DNA of 7,685 nt, taken from assembly GCF_040096285.1 (NCBI RefSeq), contig NZ_JBBMEY010000064.1, positions 1-7,685 of the forward strand, read 5' to 3'. Under the pieces are notes generated by a model that saw only the letters and a list, made by a program, of their open reading frames with translations, searched no databases and was not told where the DNA came from. Position 1 is the stretch's first letter. Every line of letters begins with the position of its first letter. Shown here one piece after another: positions 1 through 3,634 of the stretch. This DNA is from Ruminococcoides intestinihominis. Its GTDB lineage: Bacteria; Bacillota; Clostridia; Oscillospirales; Acutalibacteraceae. The position numbers and the translations under genes were made by a program.

Positions 1-22
1 TTCTTCCAATTTACAAGCGACA

Positions 23-43
23 GCTCCCTTTACACAAGGGAGC
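23..43 (-). repeat. Dispersed hairpin repeat, left copy (CTCCCTTGTGTAAAGGGAG core)
   Basis: On the minus strand this reads GCTCCCTT-GTGTA-AAGGGAGC, a perfect 8-bp stem with a 5-nt loop. The 19-nt core is identical to the copy at 7568-7586, which lies on the plus strand, so the two copies are inverted. It continues on the minus strand with CTGTCGC, resembling ATGTCAGC in the right copy, and then diverges or is cut by the window edge. Read on the plus strand, it is a GC-rich stem followed by CCTTATTT and could also terminate a gene lying to the left. I recall similar sequences as multi-copy intergenic elements in gut Clostridia; that is memory, not a search. Confidence 0.7.
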
Positions 44-72
44 CTTATTTGCTAAAATTTAACACTTTACAT

Positions 73-151
73 TTAGCACTACAAACCTAAATTTGTTGAA
101 TTGTTTTTAGATTAGCACAATAAGAATTGGCAAACCCAAATTTATCGAATT
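73..151. repeat. Two degenerate AT-rich direct repeats
   Basis: Two units each begin TTAGCAC (73-79 and 112-118) and end in a related 21-nt core (82-102 and 131-151). The cores match at 18 of 21 positions and follow the pattern CAAACCYAAATTTRTYGAATT when merged. The second unit has about ten extra bases between its ends. The minus-strand reading resembles the AT-rich sequence at about 7470-7507. Positions 1-190 contain no convincing reading frame; apart from these repeats and the hairpin at 23-43 I see nothing there. Confidence 0.55.
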
Positions 152-172
152 AACCTTTACGGACAACTAAAT

Positions 173-212
173 AAAAAAACAAAAGTAAAAAGCCAACCCT
201 ATTGGGTTGGCT
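173..212 (-). terminator. Rho-independent terminator of the tRNA operon
   Basis: On the minus strand, seven bases after the CCA end of tRNA-Cys, there is a perfect 9-bp stem AGCCAACCC (212-204) with GGGTTGGCT (199-191) and a 4-nt loop (203-200). It is followed by a T-rich tail TTTTACTTTTG and then a T7 run down to about 173. Stem, short loop and U-tract are those of a strong intrinsic terminator. It ends the five-gene tRNA transcript. Confidence 0.92.
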
Positions 213-218
213 CTTAAT

Positions 219-293
219 TGGAGGCGTCACCCAGATTTGAACTGGGGAATCAGAGTTTTGCAGACTCGTGCCTTACCACTTGGCTATGACGCC
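219..293 (-). tRNA. tRNA-Cys (anticodon GCA)
   Basis: The minus strand gives a complete cloverleaf of 75 nt including encoded CCA. The acceptor stem is GGCGTCA (293-287) with TGACGCC (229-223), followed by discriminator T and CCA. The anticodon loop is CTGCAAA with anticodon GCA, and the T arm carries GTTCAAATC. It is the last gene of the tRNA operon, separated from tRNA-Gly by an unusually long 54-nt spacer that contains a possible hairpin. The operon terminator follows directly. Confidence 0.96.
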
Positions 294-310
294 ATATTGA
301 CTTTTAATAC

Positions 311-345
311 AAAAAGCACCAAAGGTTTGAGGTTTAGTGCTTTTT
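311..345 (-). terminator. Possible intercistronic hairpin between tRNA-Gly and tRNA-Cys
   Basis: AAAAAGCAC (311-319) and GTGCTTTTT (337-345) form a perfect 9-bp inverted repeat around a 17-nt loop. On the minus strand the right arm ends in T5 and runs into TGTATTAAAAG. It could be a weak or partial terminator lowering tRNA-Cys output, or simply a spacer structure handled by tRNA processing nucleases. The stem has only four G/C-containing pairs, so termination would be inefficient. Confidence 0.45.
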
Positions 346-347
346 AG

Positions 348-423
348 TGGAGCGGATGACGGGGCTCGAACCCGCTACCTCCACCTTGGCAAGGTGGCGC
401 TCTACCAGATGAGCTACATCCGC
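348..423 (-). tRNA. tRNA-Gly (anticodon GCC)
   Basis: The minus strand gives a 76-nt cloverleaf with encoded CCA. The acceptor arm is GCGGATG (423-417) with CATCCGC (358-352). The anticodon stem is CCACC/GGTGG around loop TTGCCAA, anticodon GCC. The T arm has GGTTCGAGCC. Five bases separate it from tRNA-Phe upstream, so the two are cotranscribed and separated by processing. Confidence 0.97.
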
Positions 424-428
424 ATTTA

Positions 429-504
429 TGGTGCCTCCGGGCGGAATCGAACCACCGACACGGGGATTTTCAGTCCCCTGCTCTACCGACTGAGCTACAG
501 AGGC
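429..504 (-). tRNA. tRNA-Phe (anticodon GAA)
   Basis: The minus strand gives a 76-nt cloverleaf with encoded ACCA. The acceptor arm is GCCTCTG (504-498) with CGGAGGC (439-433), which includes a G-T wobble. The anticodon stem is GGGGA/TCCCC around loop CTGAAAA, anticodon GAA. The D arm GCTCAGTCGGTAGAGC and T arm GGTTCGATTCC are canonical. It sits 6 nt from tRNA-Asp and 5 nt from tRNA-Gly. Confidence 0.97.
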
Positions 505-510
505 AAATTT

Positions 511-587
511 TGGCGACCCGGATCGGGTTCGAACCGACGACCTCTAGCGTGACAGGCTAGCGTTCTAACCAACTGAACTACCGGGCC
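511..587 (-). tRNA. tRNA-Asp (anticodon GTC)
   Basis: The minus strand gives a 77-nt cloverleaf with encoded GCCA. The acceptor arm is GGCCCGG with CCGGGTC, with one G-T pair at the second position. The anticodon stem is CTAGC/GCTAG around loop CTGTCAC, anticodon GTC. The discriminator base is G, as expected for tRNA-Asp. It is 6 nt from its neighbour on each side. Confidence 0.97.
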
Positions 588-593
588 AAAATT

Positions 594-669
594 TGGTGGG
601 AACAACAGGGCTCGAACCTGTGACCCCCTGCTTGTAAGGCAGATGCTCTCCCAGCTGAGCTATGCTCCC
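594..669 (-). tRNA. tRNA-Val (anticodon TAC)
   Basis: First gene of the tRNA operon, read on the minus strand as a 76-nt cloverleaf with encoded ACCA. The acceptor 5' strand is GGGAGCA (669-663), the D arm is GCTCAGCTGGGAGAGC, and the anticodon loop CTTACAA gives anticodon TAC. The anticodon stem TCTGC/GCAGG contains one T-G pair, and the acceptor includes wobble pairs. It lies about 37 nt downstream of the predicted transcription start. Confidence 0.96.
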
Positions 670-672
670 ACA

Positions 673-707
673 TTGTCGCCGTGTTTTTTGTTGTTCATCA
701 GCGACAA
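673..707 (-). other. Leader stem-loop of the tRNA precursor
   Basis: TTGTCGC (673-679) and GCGACAA (701-707) form a perfect 7-bp inverted repeat around a 21-nt loop. They lie between the promoter -10 (713-718) and the start of tRNA-Val (669). The whole stem would be near the 5' end of the primary transcript, just before the RNase P cleavage site. It may protect or position the leader during processing; that role is inference. Confidence 0.55.
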
Positions 708-712
708 GCATT

Positions 713-741
713 ATATTACAGTATTTCTTTCTATTTGTCAA
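713..741 (-). promoter_or_regulatory. Sigma-A promoter of the tRNA operon, with A/T upstream element
   Basis: On the minus strand there is a perfect -35 TTGACA (741-736), a 17-nt spacer and -10 TAATAT (718-713). Immediately upstream of the -35 lies a run of about 31 bases that is all A and T (745-775), with repeated A-tracts. This is what an UP element for the alpha subunit of RNA polymerase looks like in stable-RNA promoters. Transcription should start near 706, about 37 nt before tRNA-Val. Confidence 0.88.
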
Positions 742-744
742 CAC

Positions 745-775
745 TTTTTTTAATTTTTTTTAAAAAAATTTTTAA
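745..775. promoter_or_regulatory. Pure A/T tract: UP-like element in the hslO 3' region
   Basis: Thirty-one consecutive A/T bases, including the palindromic junction of T8 and A7 at 754-768, lie between the hslO stop codon (781) and the tRNA promoter. Position relative to the -35 fits an UP element. I see no GC-containing hairpin after hslO here, so the hslO operon has no obvious strong terminator and may read into the tRNA operon. Confidence 0.45.
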
Positions 776-780
776 GGGTG

Positions 781-1653
781 TTATTTAGTGTCGATTATCT
801 TCTGTAATTCTTCCTTTGTAAATACATACTTTTTGTTGCAGAAATGGCATTCTGCCTGAAGTTCTCCTTGGTTCTTAACTATATCTTCAAGTTCTTCCTT
901 AGACATACCGGTAACAATGTTCTCGATTTTCTGTCTATTACAATTGCAGTAATAGCCTACTTCATATTCATCAAGAACATCAACTTCATAACCCTTTAGA
1001 AATTTTTCTGCCATCTGAACAGGAGTTAACCCATCAGCCAACATTTGGGTAACACTAGGTACTGACTTTAGATTTTCTTCTATTCTGTCAATATCACTTT
1101 CAAAAGCACCGGGTAACATCTGTAGCAGTACACCACCGGAAGCAAGAACCATACCTTTTTTATCAATTAATACACCTAAGGCACATACTGTTGGAATCTG
1201 TTCACTTGTTGCGTAGTAGCTTGCAATATCCTCAGCAATTTCACCACTAAGTAAAGGCACTCTGCCAATATAAGGTTCACCTGCACTCTCATCACGCATA
1301 ACATTAAGTGTACCATGACCTACTGCTTTACCAACATTAATATGACCGTTCTCATAATATTCGGTAGGGCAATTAGGGTTAGAAACATAGCCTTTAACAT
1401 GACCTTTAGCATTTGCTACTGCTGTAACAAGTCCAAGTTCACCGTCACCTGCTACCTGTAAATTTAAAGTAGCCTTAGGGTTCTTTAGCATTGCACCCAT
1501 AATTGAAGTGGCAGAAAGCAATCTGCCTAGTGCTGCTGTAGCTACAGGTGAAGTGTTATGTATTTTTTGTGCAGTAAAAACTGTTTCTGTTGAGTCAATG
1601 GCAGCAGCCATAACTGCTCCATCATGGGTAATACATCTTGTAATCTTATCCAT
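781..1653 (-). CDS. hslO: Hsp33 redox-regulated chaperone
   Basis: A 290-residue protein of typical Hsp33 length. Hsp33 is a cytoplasmic holdase that binds zinc through four cysteines when reduced and is activated by oxidation together with unfolding. The N-terminal core shows the family start MDKITRCITHDGAV and the segment with GDGELG near residues 69-74. The C-terminal redox switch is intact: C236-N-C238, then after 30 residues C269-H-F-C272. The start at ATG 1653 is preferred because AAGGAAAG (1668-1661) lies 7 nt upstream; an in-frame TTG at 1659 would overlap that ribosome site. It is the last gene of the yerC-methyltransferase-hslO operon, 2 nt after the methyltransferase stop, which suggests translational coupling. 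Confidence 0.96.
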   Translation of the reverse strand: MDKITRCITHDGAVMAAAIDSTETVFTAQKIHNTSPVATAALGRLLSATSIMGAMLKNPKATLNLQVAGDGELGLVTAVANAKGHVKGYVSNPNCPTEYYENGHINVGKAVGHGTLNVMRDESAGEPYIGRVPLLSGEIAEDIASYYATSEQIPTVCALGVLIDKKGMVLASGGVLLQMLPGAFESDIDRIEENLKSVPSVTQMLADGLTPVQMAEKFLKGYEVDVLDEYEVGYYCNCNRQKIENIVTGMSKEELEDIVKNQGELQAECHFCNKKYVFTKEELQKIIDTK

Positions 1654-1655
1654 AA

Positions 1656-2399
1656 TCAAACTTTCCTTGCTATTATAATAATTCTTTCTTCGTTATCTTT
1701 CGGTGGTTCTGTAGTTAAATCTCCAAAGACACCATCAACAACAAAGTTGTATTTTTTTAAAACCTTTTCCACAAATTCAAGAGAATAGGCTCTCTCACTA
1801 AAACTTTCGCTATATCTTTCGTACAAATCTTCTTCCTTAATAAAGAAATCAAGGTCAATATCCACAATGTCATTTTCTTGCAAGGTATTTTGCCATGCCA
1901 AGAAAACTTCATCTGTTTCAAATACAAAGGAATTGTTAGCCAGAACCTTTCTATGCTTATAAAGGGTATTTAGGTCAAACAAAAAGTAACCACCCTTGTT
2001 CATAAACAGAGAAACTCTCTCTATAGCCTTAGTGAAAACCTTTTCATCCACAATATGGTTTAGACTGTCTAAGGTACAAATACAAGTATCAATTGTACCA
2101 TACAAGTCAAGGGACTCCATCCTCTGACACAAATAAAGAATGTTAAGACCTTTTTCCATAGTCTTTTGCTGAGCAACGGTAAGCATATCGTAGCTACCGT
2201 CAACACCATAAACATCAATGCCTTTTTCTTTAAGCAACATAGTCATTGTACCTGTGCCACAAGCTAAATCAAGGGTTAGTCCTAAATCGTGATTAAAATT
2301 CTTTTCAAGAACATTAACAATATAATCTGCTCGTTTTTCGTACTCAACATTATCTGTTAAGCTATCGTAAAAATCAGCAAACATTTCGTAAGATGGCAT
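1656..2399 (-). CDS. Class I SAM-dependent methyltransferase
   Basis: A 247-residue cytoplasmic protein with the Rossmann methyltransferase fold. Motif I is DLACGTG at residues 44-50, followed by the acidic end of strand 2 in YGVDGS (D67), and then TLDSLNHI near 109-116, as in small-molecule or ubiquinone-type methyltransferases. The N-terminus, FADFYDSLTDNVEYEKRADY, resembles the YqeM-like group of Firmicutes. The substrate cannot be told from sequence. The start is ATG 2399, 1 nt after the yerC stop, with GAGG (2412-2409) 9 nt upstream inside the last yerC codons. A longer frame upstream would only overlap yerC. It is conserved beside hslO in some clostridia as far as I recall; a link to stress or RNA modification is unproven. 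Confidence 0.9.
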   Translation of the reverse strand: MPSYEMFADFYDSLTDNVEYEKRADYIVNVLEKNFNHDLGLTLDLACGTGTMTMLLKEKGIDVYGVDGSYDMLTVAQQKTMEKGLNILYLCQRMESLDLYGTIDTCICTLDSLNHIVDEKVFTKAIERVSLFMNKGGYFLFDLNTLYKHRKVLANNSFVFETDEVFLAWQNTLQENDIVDIDLDFFIKEEDLYERYSESFSERAYSLEFVEKVLKKYNFVVDGVFGDLTTEPPKDNEERIIIIARKV

Positions 2400-2400
2400 T

Positions 2401-2715
2401 TTATTTATCCTCAGCTTTATCTTCTTTTTTATCAAAAATTCTGCCGAAAACCATTTCGTAACCGTCACTACCATAGATTAAGCTACGGTTAACTCTGCTG
2501 ATTGTGGCAGTTGATGCACCGGTCTTTGCTACAATGTCACTATACACCTTTTTGTCAGTTAACATCTTGGCTACAACAATTCTTTGTGACATTGCCTTTA
2601 GCTCAGGAACTGTACATAAATCCTCAAAAAAGTTGTAACATTCCTCTTCATTCTTTAGGCTTAAAATAGCCTTAAAAAGCAAATCAGTTGCTTCGTCTTT
2701 TATTTTATTGTTCAT
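2401..2715 (-). CDS. yerC: YerC/YecD-family TrpR-like DNA-binding protein
   Basis: A 104-residue protein matching the length and sequence type of the YerC/YecD family, related to the Trp repressor. Helices in the N-terminal half (ECYNFFEDLCTVPELKAMSQ, about residues 26-44) resemble the TrpR dimer core. A helix-turn-helix follows at about 54-80, with VAKTGASTATISRVNRSL. The C-terminus is a short charged tail (KKEDKAEDK). The family's ligand and targets are not established here. ATG 2715 has GGAGG 9 nt upstream. It is the first gene of an operon with the methyltransferase and hslO. It has a predicted promoter and an inverted repeat that could hide its ribosome site in transcripts coming from sigG. 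Autoregulation through the direct repeats around its -10 is possible but inferred. Confidence 0.9.
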   Translation of the reverse strand: MNNKIKDEATDLLFKAILSLKNEEECYNFFEDLCTVPELKAMSQRIVVAKMLTDKKVYSDIVAKTGASTATISRVNRSLIYGSDGYEMVFGRIFDKKEDKAEDK

Positions 2716-2738
2716 AAGTAATAACCTCCGTTACTTTC

Positions 2739-2768
2739 ACACACTAAAATTTTAACACACTAAATTTT
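2739..2768. repeat. Two direct repeats around the yerC -10 region
   Basis: ACACACTAAAATTTT (2739-2753) and ACACACTAAATTTT (2755-2768) differ by one A and lie 16 bp apart. They flank and overlap the predicted -10 hexamer at 2749-2754. A 16-bp offset is about one and a half turns. They could be operator half-sites, possibly for YerC itself, or an accidental duplication in the loop of the inverted repeat. Confidence 0.6.
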
Positions 2769-2777
2769 GAAAGTAAA
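2749..2777 (-). promoter_or_regulatory. Predicted sigma-A promoter of yerC-methyltransferase-hslO
   Basis: On the minus strand there is -35 TTTACT (2777-2772), a 17-nt spacer and -10 TAAAAT (2754-2749). The -10 matches TATAAT at five of six; the -35 matches TTGACA at four of six. The start of transcription would fall near 2742, giving a leader of about 27 nt with GGAGG and no left arm of the inverted repeat. Confidence 0.6.
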
Positions 2778-2792
2778 GGAGGTTTTATATTT

Positions 2793-3575
2793 TTACATAT
2801 CTTTTTTTATTTGATTTAAAGCACCTTTCTCAATTCGTGATACTTGGGCTTGGCTGATGCCGATTTCTTTGGCTACTTCCATTTGGGTTTTGCCCTTAAA
2901 AAATCTCAGTGAAAGTATTTTCTTTTCTCTATCGCTAAGGTTCTTTAATGATTCTTTAAAAGAAATTTCTTCCAGCCAATTACTGTCGGAATTGTTGTTG
3001 CTTAGCATATCCATAACATAGATTGTATCATCACCGTCCGAGAACACCGGTTCATACAGTGAAACAGGCTCTACAATTGCTTCTAAAGCAAGAACTACAG
3101 TTTCCTTAGGTACATTCATCTCTTTTGCTATTTCTTCCACAGTAGGCTCTCTGTTGTTCTTATTTATTAGCTTTTCTTTTATCTGCATAGCATGGTAGGC
3201 AGTATCTCTCATTGAGCGACTAACCCTTAAAGCATTGTTGTCCCTTAGAAATCTTCTGACTTCACCGATAATCATAGGTACACCGTATGTTGAAAAACGA
3301 ACATCAAGACTTGTATCAAAGTTATCAATTGCCTTTATCAGACCGATTACACCTACTTGAAAAAGGTCATCAAGGTTTTCTCCACGATTGGTAAACCTTT
3401 GAATTACCGAAAGTACAAGTCGTAGGTTGCCTTTAATCATTTTATCCCTAGCAACTTTTCTTTCTTTTTCATTTCCCTCCCTCATAATTTTCAGAAGTTC
3501 TTTCTTTTCTTTTTCTTTTAGCACCTTTAATTTGCCGGTATTTACACCACAAATCTCAACCTTGTTATACTGCAA
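2793..3575 (-). CDS. sigG: RNA polymerase sporulation sigma factor G
   Basis: A 260-residue sigma-70 family protein, the late forespore sigma factor that directs spore-protection and germination genes. The sigma-G-specific N-terminus NKVEICGVNTGKLKVLK (residues 4-20) closely follows B. subtilis sigma-G. Core-binding region 2 has DDLFQVGVIGLIKAIDNFD (69-87), and the -10 recognition helix is around FSTYGVPMIIGEVRRFLRDNN (94-114). Region 4.2 has the helix-turn-helix GKTQMEVAKEIGISQAQVSR (228-247). The start is TTG 3575, with AGGGGGG 6 nt upstream; an in-frame TTG at 3593 would lie before that site. A sigma-F/G-type promoter lies directly upstream. Unlike B. subtilis, the upstream neighbour is not sigE but a Big2 lipoprotein. 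The spoIIGA-sigE pair is not in this window. Confidence 0.96.
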   Translation of the reverse strand: MQYNKVEICGVNTGKLKVLKEKEKKELLKIMREGNEKERKVARDKMIKGNLRLVLSVIQRFTNRGENLDDLFQVGVIGLIKAIDNFDTSLDVRFSTYGVPMIIGEVRRFLRDNNALRVSRSMRDTAYHAMQIKEKLINKNNREPTVEEIAKEMNVPKETVVLALEAIVEPVSLYEPVFSDGDDTIYVMDMLSNNNSDSNWLEEISFKESLKNLSDREKKILSLRFFKGKTQMEVAKEIGISQAQVSRIEKGALNQIKKDM

Positions 3576-3628
3576 AAAAATCCCCCCTGACAATCTTTAA
3601 TAAAAGTATTGCCCGGAGGGATTATTTT
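3574..3628 (-). terminator. Terminator-like hairpin of the lipoprotein gene enclosing the sigG ribosome site
   Basis: On the minus strand AATCCCTCC (3623-3615) pairs with GGGGGGATT (3587-3579), allowing one G-U, around a 27-nt loop. Beyond a U-U mismatch, AAAA (3628-3625) pairs with TTTT (3577-3574). The 3' side is a T7 run. This has the A-tract, GC stem and U-tract of an intrinsic terminator for the lipoprotein gene, whose stop is at 3635. The right arm contains the whole sigG Shine-Dalgarno and reaches the TTG start, so any read-through would also be poorly translated. Transcripts beginning near 3597 lack the left arm. Confidence 0.7.
3582..3588 (-). promoter_or_regulatory. Ribosome binding site that fixes the sigG start (AGGGGGG)
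   Basis: AGGGGGG lies 6 nt before the TTG at 3575. It is G-richer than the GGAGG sites of the other genes here and pairs with the 16S tail partly through G-U. It is also the right arm of the inverted repeat, so the run of G may be a compromise between ribosome binding and stem pairing. Confidence 0.7.
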
Positions 3629-3633
3629 CATTC
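3604..3633 (-). promoter_or_regulatory. Sigma-F/sigma-G-type promoter of sigG
   Basis: On the minus strand GAATG (3633-3629) is followed after 18 nt by AATACTT (3610-3604). This matches the sigma-G pattern gnATR-N18-cAtnMTA at all strongly conserved positions except the first and last of the -10. Read as a sigma-F site, GGCAATACTT (3613-3604) fits GGnnAnAnTw fully at 15 nt from GAATG. This is the expected control for sigG, which in B. subtilis is started by sigma-F and then autoregulated. It lies between the lipoprotein stop and the sigG start. Transcription would begin near 3597. Confidence 0.75.
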
Positions 3634-3634
3634 A

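Larger units (their letters stand above)
2723..2784 (-). promoter_or_regulatory. Long inverted repeat covering the yerC ribosome site
   Basis: Arms 2723-2738 and 2769-2784 pair at 15 of 16 positions (one mismatch, 2730/2777) around a loop of about 30 nt. On the minus strand the left arm is AACCTCC-T-TTACTTTC and the right arm is GAAAGTAA-C-GGAGGTT. The right arm contains the yerC Shine-Dalgarno GGAGG (2729-2725). The left arm is upstream of the predicted yerC start of transcription, so only transcripts reading through from sigG would contain both arms. On the plus strand the repeat is followed by TTATATTTTTA, but no plus-strand gene is present to terminate. No U-tract follows on the minus strand, so it is more likely a translation-blocking structure than a terminator. 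Confidence 0.7.

Noticed and set aside
337..552. Open frame of 71 codons on the plus strand across the tRNA cluster
   Set aside because: It is antisense to tRNA-Gly, tRNA-Phe and tRNA-Asp; its sequence is explained by the cloverleaves on the minus strand, and it has no ribosome site.
2400..2474. N-terminal extension of the methyltransferase overlapping yerC by about 75 nt
   Set aside because: The extra residues are lysine-rich, out-of-frame yerC sequence; ATG 2399 has a proper ribosome site and gives the family-like N-terminus.
2723..2784. Ordinary bidirectional terminator between sigG and yerC
   Set aside because: Only the plus-strand side has a T-rich tail and no plus-strand gene exists; on the minus strand no U-tract follows and the arm coincides with the ribosome site. 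It is not excluded, only less likely.
2716..2792. Riboswitch or T-box upstream of yerC
   Set aside because: There is one simple stem with an AT loop, too short and without conserved junctions or a T-box motif.
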